Shown here: piece by piece, positions 31,097 to 39,381 of the stretch
Layout: each line of letters starts with the position of its first letter
Numbering within the stretch: position 1 is the first letter of the stretch
From: Henningerozyma blattae CBS 6284
Lineage: Eukaryota; Ascomycota; Saccharomycetes; Saccharomycetales; Saccharomycetaceae
Assembly: GCF_000315915.1 (NCBI RefSeq)
Contig: NC_020194.1
Location: forward strand, 310,001 to 374,000
DNA length: 64,000 nt
Direction of reading: 5' to 3'
Translations under genes and position numbers: made by a program
The notes under the pieces: model-generated
Databases searched by the model: none
What the model was told of the DNA's origin: nothing
The model's input: only the letters and a program-made list of their open reading frames with translations

Positions 31097-31729
31097 TCAC
31101 ACACCGTTGCGAATGTTCTCAAGCAAGTCACGCGACTTCTTCTCATGGATGGCAGACAATTGTTGTTTCCAATATATGTTTTCATCGTTAAGAACATTAA
31201 TTTGGTCATTGAGTCTAGCTATGAGTCGTTTCAGATCATCTAGTTTACGGAAATTATCTTGTAATTTCTTCTTACGTTTTATACGGAACCTTGCAGATGC
31301 TTCCAAGTTCTTTTGACGTTTCTCCCGGAGTTTTTGAGCCGCTACATTAGATTGTTGCTGTGGTTCATCATCTACCGATGAGGCAGGAGAGACGTCACGT
31401 GGCACATAGCCCAGCGGGCTCACGTGATTATGGCTACCATTTTGGCCTTGATTTAGTTTGTCGACCTGACTTTGGGGCGTCACGTGAGCGGCTCTTGTTT
31501 GGTAATGGTGAGATTCGCCCCCATAGGAAAAGAATCTAGGATCTAGTTCGAAACTCGAAAGGGCCAACGATGAAGAAAACTCTGCAAATTCTAGGGCAAA
31601 AACAGATTCTAGGTCTGCCGAGACAGAGCCCACAGGGTTGACGCTATTAATGCTGCCTATAGGGTTAGCACCTATAGGGTTGGTATCGATAGGGTTCGCA
31701 GGGTTGGAGGGCACGGGAGGATAGGACAT
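31097..31729 (-). CDS. MET28: bZIP factor of the Met28 type
   Basis: A 210-residue protein with a C-terminal bZIP domain. The basic region is about 133-153 (KNLEASARFRIKRKKKLQD) and is followed by a leucine-zipper segment (about 154-190). The end, YWKQQLSAIHEKKSRDLLENIRNG, aligns with the last part of S. cerevisiae Met28 (187 residues). Met28 has no activation domain of its own and stabilises the Cbf1-Met4 complex on sulfur-assimilation promoters. The N-terminal half here is Pro/Ser/Asn-rich, with repeats of the type NPIG. The gene sits where MET30, another sulfur regulator, lies in S. cerevisiae. A Met4-like protein is an alternative, but the length and the tail favour Met28. Confidence 0.8.
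   Translation of the reverse strand: MSYPPVPSNPANPIDTNPIGANPIGSINSVNPVGSVSADLESVFALEFAEFSSSLALSSFELDPRFFSYGGESHHYQTRAAHVTPQSQVDKLNQGQNGSHNHVSPLGYVPRDVSPASSVDDEPQQQSNVAAQKLREKRQKNLEASARFRIKRKKKLQDNFRKLDDLKRLIARLNDQINVLNDENIYWKQQLSAIHEKKSRDLLENIRNGV
31395..31487. promoter_or_regulatory. Three CACGTG boxes inside the MET28-like coding region
   Basis: CACGTG occurs at 31396-31401, 31421-31426 and 31481-31486, all with a T before (TCACGTG), and the last two are the perfect Cbf1 octamer TCACGTGA. They lie within about 90 bp of coding sequence. Function is unknown; it is a motif observation. Confidence 0.5.
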
Positions 31730-31839
31730 GTGACTTGTGGCGGGCGCGCCTGTACGGATCTGTGCCAGCCCTGCTCACGGGTCCTTATATAAAAATGCCG
31801 TGTCGGTGGCAGCTTTTGGTTCGCAGTGGCGTTTCCACA

Positions 31840-31845
31840 CACGTG
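31840..31845. promoter_or_regulatory. Cbf1-type CACGTG box upstream of MET28
   Basis: ACACGTGAT lies 111 bp upstream of the MET28 ATG. Cbf1-Met4-Met28 binds this E-box, so autoregulation within the sulfur regulon is plausible. Confidence 0.6.
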
Positions 31846-32112
31846 ATCTGACGCGCCACCACCATATATTATATATATGCAAAGCATACTGGATATGTTT
31901 CGTATAATGTCTGTGTGTTTTACACAGTATATGCGCAGTCACATCTCCGGCCACGCCGGTTTCGGCCAGGTCAAGAGAAAAGTCCGTATCGGGAATATAA
32001 GTTGTGGCAACAATTGGCGAAATTCCATAGATATTTAATTTTTTATTCCTTTGTTGAATGAGTCATTAGAGCATGTGCCTGTAGAAGTAGGGGAACGGCT
32101 GTTATAACGTAT

Positions 32113-32197
32113 AATATGATACGAAATGAATTGATATCGAATGATATGATATATGATATATGATATGATAAGTTATGATATGATACAATGCGATACG
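32113..32197. repeat. Imperfect TGATA/ATATGATA repeat
   Basis: Multiple short TGATA, ATATGATA and related units over about 85 bp. Confidence 0.75.
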
Positions 32198-32365
32198 GTA
32201 ATCAGTAATTAAACTATTTAGAGAATATATATATATATGTATTAAATTGATGAACGGAATTTTCCAAATGCAAAAGTATGATCGCTGCATACGGAATTAC
32301 ATGAGTCAGTACATCATGTTTATGGCTCGCGAGAGTTTCGAACCTGCGACTTCCAGGAGCAGATC

Positions 32366-32390
32366 CGGGTAACATTCGATTTTTTTTTTT
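32366..32390. promoter_or_regulatory. Reb1-type site and poly(dT) in the TIM44 promoter
   Basis: CGGGTAAC (32366-32373) is followed within 10 bp by a T-run, about 165-190 bp upstream of the TIM44 ATG. This pairing is a common nucleosome-depleted promoter arrangement in yeast. Confidence 0.55.
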
Positions 32391-32553
32391 GTCTTTTATG
32401 AAATTTTTCATAATTTTTTCTTTTTAAGAGTAATTCATGACTATCTAATATTTTTTAATATTAAAAACTATTAAAAACACAGGAGGTCTAACCCTTGCCA
32501 TCCCCCCCTACCAAAAAACAAAACAAAAAGCACGCAGATATATCCAACCCAGT

Positions 32554-33819
32554 ATGTTGAGATCTAGATCACTGATACAGCGTAACGCGTTACACCCTTC
32601 TAAGCTGCTCATATCTTCATTCCATTCATACCCCGTGGTATTACAATCTAACGATTCCAATAAAACACCTATCCAAATCTTTAGAGAAACGTTTAAACAA
32701 GAATGGGAAAAATCTGCCACTTTACAGGACCAAATAAAAACATTAACTGATGCCTCAGATAGAATAAATCAATCGGATGCTTTCAAAAAAGCAAAGGACG
32801 CCTATAAGAATGTTTCTAATCAAACCACCATTCTTTCCAAGACAATCTCAAAGACTGGGACCAAGCTCAACGATGCTGCTCTTAAAGCATGGGATTCAGA
32901 TTTGGCTCAAAAGACTAAACTCGCGGCCAAGAAGTTGGATGATTCTTTCGAACCAGTGAGAAATACAAAGATTTATAAAGATGTCTCGGAAGTCATTGAT
33001 GATAAAGATAATAGTTATAAATACGGTGGGTTCATTTCTAAAGAGGAGCGTAGATCGAAAAGAATCTCTGATTTACAAACTGGGAAAAGGATGAAACCTA
33101 TCAAATCTAATGATGAGGCAGGTACTGCTTTAATTGCAACAGATTTAAAATCTAAAGAATCCATTAATGAAAAATTGAATGATTTTAAAGAAAAGACAGT
33201 GGTGGGTCAAACAATGACCAGTATAAAGACTAAAGTTTGGGATGAAAATGATAATCCTTTGATTGTAGGGATGAGAAAAGTCACTGGTGTGTTTAACAGA
33301 TTTTTTGCTGAGACTGAATCTTCCCGTGTCTTGACACAATTTAAATTGATTGATCCAAATTTTAATAATGAATCGTTTTTGAGAAGTTTGAGAGAATATA
33401 TTATTCCAGAAGTTTTGGAAGCCTATATCAAAGGTGATGAAAAAATTCTCAAGAATTGGTTTTCGGAAGCTCCTTATAATGTTTATTCTGCTCAACAAAA
33501 GGAATTGAGAAAACAAAAGATCTTCTCAGATGGGAGAGTCTTGGATATTAGAGGTGTGGATATTGTCACGGCAAAGATGTTGCCACCACAAGATATCCCT
33601 GTCATTGTGGTAAGTTGTAGAGCTCAAGAAATTAATATTTATAAAAAATTCAATGTAGAAAAACAAACAAATGATATAGTTGCAGGTCATGATTCAAACA
33701 TTCTAATGAGCACATACGCAATGGTCTTCACAAGAGATCCAGAACAATTGGATAATGATGAAACAGAAGGTTGGAAAATATTGGAATTTGTCCGTGGAGG
33801 TTCAAGAAAATTCACTTAA
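32554..33819 (+). CDS. TIM44: Mitochondrial import motor subunit Tim44
   Basis: A 421-residue peripheral inner-membrane protein of the mitochondrial matrix that anchors mtHsp70 (Ssc1) to the TIM23 channel. The N terminus (MLRSRSLIQRNALHPSKLL) is a basic, Ser/Leu-rich presequence. Residues about 45-200 form the helical Hsp70/Tim23-binding region, and about 235-420 the conserved Tim44/Mba1-like C-terminal domain, ending RGGSRKFT. S. cerevisiae Tim44 has 431 residues. It is next to RPB3 as in YIL022W-YIL021W, with one small minus-strand gene between them. Confidence 0.95.
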   Translation: MLRSRSLIQRNALHPSKLLISSFHSYPVVLQSNDSNKTPIQIFRETFKQEWEKSATLQDQIKTLTDASDRINQSDAFKKAKDAYKNVSNQTTILSKTISKTGTKLNDAALKAWDSDLAQKTKLAAKKLDDSFEPVRNTKIYKDVSEVIDDKDNSYKYGGFISKEERRSKRISDLQTGKRMKPIKSNDEAGTALIATDLKSKESINEKLNDFKEKTVVGQTMTSIKTKVWDENDNPLIVGMRKVTGVFNRFFAETESSRVLTQFKLIDPNFNNESFLRSLREYIIPEVLEAYIKGDEKILKNWFSEAPYNVYSAQQKELRKQKIFSDGRVLDIRGVDIVTAKMLPPQDIPVIVVSCRAQEINIYKKFNVEKQTNDIVAGHDSNILMSTYAMVFTRDPEQLDNDETEGWKILEFVRGGSRKFT

Positions 33820-34072
33820 AACTACTAAAAGAAAATATAAAACTTAATTTGATTCGTTTTTTTTTTACTTTGTTTCATTTAATTTTTTTCCATTTTCGCA
33901 TATTAGTATGCAAAAGTAATGCATTTCCTGTACATATCCATTATACATTATTTAATATCTATACTATATATCGTCACATAAACGATGTTGTAATATACAC
34001 ATTCCAAAAATATCAGCAATATTTTTCTTTCGTCTTTTTTTTTATTTATTTTTTATCTGCATCTTCCCCAAT

Positions 34073-34396
34073 TTAATCACGTACTCTTCTTTGTCCACCA
34101 AAGAGTTCAACAAAATTACGCCCTATATTCTTGCCATTTCTTAATAATTTTAATAGCCATGGTTTAATTAAAATGAATGCTCCACACATAAACATACCTT
34201 GAACAAATGGCATAAATATCACATCTCGGCAAATCACTTTCCCTAAACATAATAGTTTTCTAACTCTTTCATCTTTGATTATACTATTACTATTAACATT
34301 ATTCTTATTCAATTCTTTATCCAATTTCCTTCTAAATGTGCTTTCAAATCGAGTATCTGGTATTGGAATCACTAATTTAGGCTTAGCCACGCTCAT
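34073..34396 (-). CDS. Small predicted single-pass membrane protein, unrecognised
   Basis: A 107-residue ORF on the minus strand between TIM44 and RPB3. I do not recognise its family. It is basic at both ends and has one hydrophobic stretch at about 60-84 (DVIFMPFVQGMFMCGAFILIKPWLL), preceded by a helical segment rich in Lys/Arg/Asn. The C terminus is basic (GGQRRVRD). A short basic membrane protein of this build would suit a mitochondrial membrane, but that is inference. Coding reality is supported by a sensible length, the divergent arrangement with RPB3 and an N terminus (MSVAKPKLVIPIPDTRF) free of low complexity. No equivalent at this place in S. cerevisiae comes to mind. Confidence 0.6.
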   Translation of the reverse strand: MSVAKPKLVIPIPDTRFESTFRRKLDKELNKNNVNSNSIIKDERVRKLLCLGKVICRDVIFMPFVQGMFMCGAFILIKPWLLKLLRNGKNIGRNFVELFGGQRRVRD

Positions 34397-34745
34397 TTTT
34401 ATAACAAAAAAAACAATGTTGTGTTTATTGATGCTTTGTGTGTATTCTTATTTAATCATTTCTAAGAGATCCAGTACTTTCTGTTATAAGTTCTATGACA
34501 GCATGTACTATTAGATACATGTCACATGACCTCGCGGCATTTCCATAATTTTTCATAATTTTTAAAAATTATAATTTGATAATAAATATTTTTGAAAAAA
34601 TTCTTAAAAAAAAAAAAAAAAAAAAAATAATTGCATACAGAATAAATAAATAATAAAAACTAGCAATCCAGTTAGTTAAATAATTGACCGTTTATTTAAG
34701 CCAAGGAAAATAAAAGTCGATTAGAATTAGCCCCGACAAAAAGAA
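34397..34745. other. Divergent promoter, small membrane gene/RPB3
   Basis: A 349-bp spacer with a poly(dA) tract of about 22 bases at 34606-34628, typical of nucleosome-free yeast promoters. Confidence 0.6.
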
Positions 34746-35753
34746 ATGAGTGAAGAAGGTCCACAAATTAAAATTAGAGAAGCTACAAAAGATAATGTGG
34801 ATTTCATCTTATCAAATATAGATATGGCTTTAGCCAATTCATTGCGTCGTGTTATGATTGCAGAAATCCCAACATTGGCTATTGATTCCGTTGAAGTAGA
34901 AATGAACACTACTGTTCTTGCAGATGAATTCATCTCTCATAGATTAGGGTTAATTCCTTTACAAAGTGCAGATATCGATCAATTAGAATATTGTCGTGAT
35001 TGTTTTTGTGAGGACCATTGTGATAAATGTTCTGTGGTTTTAACTTTACAAGCTGTTGGTGAAAGTGAAAGTACTACAAACGTTTATGCAAAAGATTTGG
35101 TTATCGTTTCTAATTTATTGGGTAGAAATATTGGTCATCCGATTATTCAAGATAAAGAAGGTAATGGTGTTTTGATTTGTAAATTAAGAAAAGGTCAAGA
35201 ATTGAAAATGACATGTGTAGCAAAAAAAGGGATTGCCAAAGAACATGCCAAGTGGGGGGCTACTGCCGCTATTGAATACGAATATGATCCTTGGAATAAA
35301 TTAAAACATACAGATTATTGGTATGAAAATGATCCTTTAAAAGAATGGCCTCATTCTAAAAATTGTCAATATGAAGATCCACCAACTGAAGGTGAATTAT
35401 TTGATTATAAAGCAAAGGCAAATACATTTTATATGAATGTGGAAGCCGTAGGATCTATAACAACAGATCAAGTGATTATTCGAGGCATTGATACTTTACA
35501 AAAGAAAACAGCAGGTATACTGTTAGCTTTATCACAAATGGAACAAGAAAAAGTCAATTTTGGTACAGGTACTCAAGATAATAATGATTTACATCAACAA
35601 GATGATCATATGGGTATGAGTAATGGGAATGATGCATCTTATGGTAATTATATGGGCTCTAATAATGACGGTATGATGAATGGCGGTGGGAATAATATTC
35701 AAGGAGGTTATCAAAATAATATGGGGCCTAATGGTTACAGTGATTCTTGGTAA
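34746..35753 (+). CDS. RPB3: RNA polymerase II subunit Rpb3
   Basis: A 335-residue alpha-like subunit that forms the Rpb3-Rpb11 assembly platform of RNA polymerase II in the nucleus. The start [20 protein letters not shown] and [21 protein letters not shown] (dimerisation helices) are nearly identical to S. cerevisiae. The zinc-binding loop is [13 protein letters not shown] at about 83-95. The C-terminal tail beyond about 270 is Asn/Gly/Met-rich and longer than in S. cerevisiae (318). Flanks match YIL021W. Confidence 0.97.
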   Translation: MSEEGPQIKIREATKDNVDFILSNIDMALANSLRRVMIAEIPTLAIDSVEVEMNTTVLADEFISHRLGLIPLQSADIDQLEYCRDCFCEDHCDKCSVVLTLQAVGESESTTNVYAKDLVIVSNLLGRNIGHPIIQDKEGNGVLICKLRKGQELKMTCVAKKGIAKEHAKWGATAAIEYEYDPWNKLKHTDYWYENDPLKEWPHSKNCQYEDPPTEGELFDYKAKANTFYMNVEAVGSITTDQVIIRGIDTLQKKTAGILLALSQMEQEKVNFGTGTQDNNDLHQQDDHMGMSNGNDASYGNYMGSNNDGMMNGGGNNIQGGYQNNMGPNGYSDSW

Positions 35754-36015
35754 TTTCAGAAGTGTAATTGTATCATTATTTTTTCAAAGAAATTAAACAT
35801 TATATGCTCGGCATACTTGATACATATATATAAATCTAAATGTGTGTATTATGAATAGATGAATTTTAAAAATAGAAAAAAAAACGTGTAAAATAATTGC
35901 AAATAGTAAAACAAATCAATTGTAAAACGGAGGAATAAAAAATTTAATGGATTGTTACTATTCAATTACGAATAAAAGTATAAAAATTAATAATTTAAAA
36001 ATTTCAATCTATGCT

Positions 36016-36795
36016 TCATCTCTTCATGATCTTTATTCCATTGGCAACATTCTTTAAAATAATTAAATTACCACCAAATATATCCAAGGAATTTCCTATG
36101 CTCAAATCTATTCTGCCTTGACTTAATCTTTCCACTAATGCTAAATCAGTAATATCATGAGCTCCACCACCATATACAATTTTAAATTGATTCATTGGTA
36201 AATTTCTTGTCCATTTATATAAATGATAAACCAAATTTTCATCAATTCCTTTACACATTCCTTCAATATCGGCAGCATGAATTAAAAATTCATTTGCATA
36301 TATACTGATTTCATTGAAAAATTCTTCACTTAATTCGATATCTGTTAAAGTTTGCCATTTATCCTTTGTAACAATCCATGAACCATCAGCAATCTTTCTA
36401 CAACTTAAATCTACGACGATCTTATCCCTACCAACAAGGTTAGAAATCTTTTCTAACCTTTTAAAAGAAAATTCATCATCATCATTGAATAGCCAAGTAT
36501 TTATAATAATTTTATTTGCCCATTTTAGCCAATATTCACAATTGAATTCATTTATATCTCCTCCTATTTGGAAAAAATTAGGAACTGTCTTTAAAACCAA
36601 TTGAGCCAGCGCATCATTATTATCCCCTAATTTAATAATATGAGAGCCTATACAATTATATTTAGCAAATAATTTAACATAATATATTGCTGAATTAATA
36701 TTTGTAATTAATTTTTCATTATTCATTGAGTTGCCATCTTTAATATCGTCCACTTGACCGTTATGTAAGTGTATGCATGCTATGTATCTTGTCAT
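36016..36795 (-). CDS. HIS6: ProFAR isomerase His6
   Basis: A 259-residue phosphoribosyl-formimino-5-aminoimidazole carboxamide ribotide isomerase, the fourth step of histidine synthesis. It is a (beta/alpha)8 barrel like bacterial HisA. Visible features include the N-terminal IHLHNGQVDDI segment, the barrel phosphate-binding VYGGGAHDITDL near 207-218 and IGNSLDIFGG near 236-245. Length is within two residues of S. cerevisiae His6 (261). Position and strand match YIL020C. A near-consensus Gcn4 half (TGAGTCG, 36822-36828) lies about 30 bp upstream. Confidence 0.95.
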   Translation of the reverse strand: MTRYIACIHLHNGQVDDIKDGNSMNNEKLITNINSAIYYVKLFAKYNCIGSHIIKLGDNNDALAQLVLKTVPNFFQIGGDINEFNCEYWLKWANKIIINTWLFNDDDEFSFKRLEKISNLVGRDKIVVDLSCRKIADGSWIVTKDKWQTLTDIELSEEFFNEISIYANEFLIHAADIEGMCKGIDENLVYHLYKWTRNLPMNQFKIVYGGGAHDITDLALVERLSQGRIDLSIGNSLDIFGGNLIILKNVANGIKIMKR

Positions 36796-37388
36796 TTGTA
36801 ATTATTGTCTACATAATATTTTGAGTCGGATTTTAAATAAAAAAAAAGTTCTTTAATATATAAGAATAAGCTAATAATTGTATATATTTGAGTGAATATA
36901 TATATATGTGATTAATGCAATTATGTAAGCTGGAGATCTGACAAGGGACAATTAAATATTAAAATAAGAAACTTTGATTTTACAGAAAAAGTAATTTAAG
37001 GCTTAAAATGGGTTACGGAGTATTCAGGAGATATAGACTCAAGACTAGTCATAATAAAAAAAGGAATTAAAAAAAAAGAAGGAATTTTCTGGGGTGCATA
37101 AAAATGGAAAAATTCGTTATCCATTTTCTGAGTTATTTCCGAGGCAAACGCTAATAAAAAGGAGGATTTTAATTTCTTTTTCAAAATGATTTTCAAAACG
37201 GAATTTTGGAAACGGAAATTTGAAAACGGAAATTAAGAATTTAAAATTTGAAAAAAAATTTCAAAGCATCGATCCGATGCCATGAAATGAAGTTATAAAT
37301 TTCGATATACATAAATAAATAAGTGCAATTATCGTTTTTATCACATATCTACGTGTGGAAAAACGAACAAAAGAGAAACCATCACAGC
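36796..37388. other. Divergent promoter HIS6/FAF1
   Basis: A 593-bp spacer. Near HIS6 is a Gcn4-like TGAGTCG at 36822-36828. A GAAAACGGAAATT-type motif is repeated near 37196-37240. The frame open upstream of FAF1 (37323-37388) is probably leader. Confidence 0.55.
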
Positions 37389-38396
37389 ATGTCGGAAGAA
37401 GATGAGTATCTGAAACAACAACGATTGGCTTTTGAGGCCCAATTTGGTTCTTTAGAAGATATGGGGTTTGATGATAAAACTAAGACTGTTCAAAAAAGTG
37501 ATGACGAAAGTGCCAGTTCAGATGAGAGTGCAAGTGAAAATGGGAATGGAAGTGAAAATGAAGAGGATGGCAGTTATGTAAGTACAAGTGAAAATATAAT
37601 ACCTGCAACTATAACTCCGAAGAAAGAATCATTAAAGGTTAAAAAACCTAAAATCATAAAATTTCAAGGTCCCTCGGACTCTTACGTTGCACCTAGTAAG
37701 AAAGAATTAAAGATATTACGTAGTGGTAAAACATTAGTACGTAGTAAAGCCTATGACCAAGATGAATCACAAGAAGTTAGTGAAAATGAAAATGACGAGG
37801 CAGATAATTTGAAAAACGATTTAGAGTTACAAAGATTTCTTCAAGAATCACATCTATTAAGTGCATTTAGTAATACACTTACGCAACCTAGTGGGGCAGA
37901 TTTGACTCTTCAAACAATAAATAATAACGATGTTACAGCATACATGGATGACCAATTGATGGGGAAGGCTCGGTCACGTACTTTGGAGATGCGGTTGAAG
38001 AATCTTTCCAGCACAAACGGCCACGACAAAAAAGTAAACCGATTAGAGAAAGTTCCTATTAATATGCGTAAGGGGTTAGTAGCAAAACATCAAAAAAGAA
38101 TTGCTAGATATGAGAAAGACGCCAAAGAAGGTGGGATAGTCTTGTCTAAAGTTAAAAAGGGTGAGTTCAGGAAGATCGAGGCGACTTACAAAAGAGGCGT
38201 CGAAAAGCGAATCGGGACCAACATCAAATCTCATGAGAATGCCCGTAATGCCAAGAGAACAAGAGGTTTACGCATCAACAGTGTTGGGAGATCTACTCGG
38301 AACGGGCTAATCATCTCCAAGGAAGATATTGCTCGAATCAATGGATCTTCTGGAGGGCGTCGTGACTCCTCGAAGAAGAGTAAAGGTCGCCGCTAG
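37389..38396 (+). CDS. FAF1: 40S ribosome assembly factor Faf1
   Basis: A 335-residue nucleolar protein needed for 18S rRNA maturation and small-subunit assembly (S. cerevisiae Faf1 has 346). The Met at 37389 (MSEEDEYLKQQRLAFEAQFG) is preferred over the upstream in-frame Met at 37323, because family proteins start here and the extra 22 residues look like leader. An acidic Ser/Asp/Glu segment (about 30-75) is followed by a charged helical region, and the C-terminal about 110 residues are strongly basic. Order FAF1 after HIS6 matches YIL019W. Confidence 0.92.
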   Translation: MSEEDEYLKQQRLAFEAQFGSLEDMGFDDKTKTVQKSDDESASSDESASENGNGSENEEDGSYVSTSENIIPATITPKKESLKVKKPKIIKFQGPSDSYVAPSKKELKILRSGKTLVRSKAYDQDESQEVSENENDEADNLKNDLELQRFLQESHLLSAFSNTLTQPSGADLTLQTINNNDVTAYMDDQLMGKARSRTLEMRLKNLSSTNGHDKKVNRLEKVPINMRKGLVAKHQKRIARYEKDAKEGGIVLSKVKKGEFRKIEATYKRGVEKRIGTNIKSHENARNAKRTRGLRINSVGRSTRNGLIISKEDIARINGSSGGRRDSSKKSKGRR

Positions 38397-39381
38397 ACCC
38401 GGGGTAACACCACTGCCTATTATTATTCATAGTTGCATGCTCGATATAGACATAGTTAGATAGATAGATAGATCATCGTCGTATGCAGATACTGCGTTGC
38501 CGAAAGGCACCGGATGAACTTTAAGTACGCTATGGAACAGATACCAGGCATTGGCTTTAAATACTCCATTCAGGTGTATTTCGACATACCTATTACCGTA
38601 TTCTCACATACTTCCATATGTTTCTGTATCCAATTCGTATACTTTCATATGCTTCTTCTGCATGGTTGTATATACAACTACATATAGATATGTATTTCTC
38701 ACACATCAACATACACACACAAGCACATACATTTCACCGGATAGGAACAATAACCAGATTGGGTAACATCCGCACAGACACAGCCGCAGCCCGGTAAAAC
38801 GCTGACAAAACACCCGAGAACAAAATATACGGGATGGTCAATGTCGAAGGATATCCAATATATGCTGATTATCCATAACCTATGCCAAATGTCAATGGCC
38901 AAATATCCAATGGTCTATATGCAAATTAGCCTATACACGAAGTATTCAATGAGAGGTCGAAGAGCGAAATTAGTACTGTTTTGGTCCTAGACACTGTACA
39001 CTTCAGGATAATCTATAGGCATCACGATAAGCTGTCCCACTTTGATTGGATTGTCGTGAAGGAGCAGAGTGTAGGGAAAAGGTAATTTATTGACCAATAA
39101 CCAAGAACCAAAGTGACTCGTTGAACCGTGTTTCAAGTTTCTTGAAAATCAGTAACCTAGCTTTCTAACGATTAACCACCACCACACTTGTTAGGCGTAA
39201 ATTTATTCTATTTTACCAGTCTCAATTTCATTGCCTGTCAATTTCATCACCATTGGGTAGAAAAAAAATAAAATAAGAAAAAAAAGTTAATTGATAATCT
39301 ATACAAAAGTACAACAGAAGGTAGAAAACATCACCTCCTAGAGCATAGCACGCCGTAGATTCGTAACAAATCGTGTAGCAG
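38397..39381. other. PHO4 upstream region
   Basis: A 985-bp spacer. A GATA tetranucleotide repeat (TAGA units) is at 38456-38472. Short ORFs here look spurious. No CACGTG box is seen. Confidence 0.5.

Larger units (their letters stand above)
31730..32553. other. Divergent promoter MET28/TIM44
   Basis: An 824-bp divergent region. Near MET28 are a TATA-like TATATAAAA (about 31785) and CACGTG at 31840-31845. A TGATA-rich imperfect repeat lies at 32113-32197. Near TIM44 are a Reb1-type site and a T-run. Confidence 0.65.

Noticed and set aside
32322..32372. Possible minus-strand tRNA 3' half (GGTTCGAAA with a GCGAG end)
   Set aside because: The T-stem does not pair and no matching 5' acceptor half or anticodon arm is found. 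The right part is better explained as a Reb1-type site.
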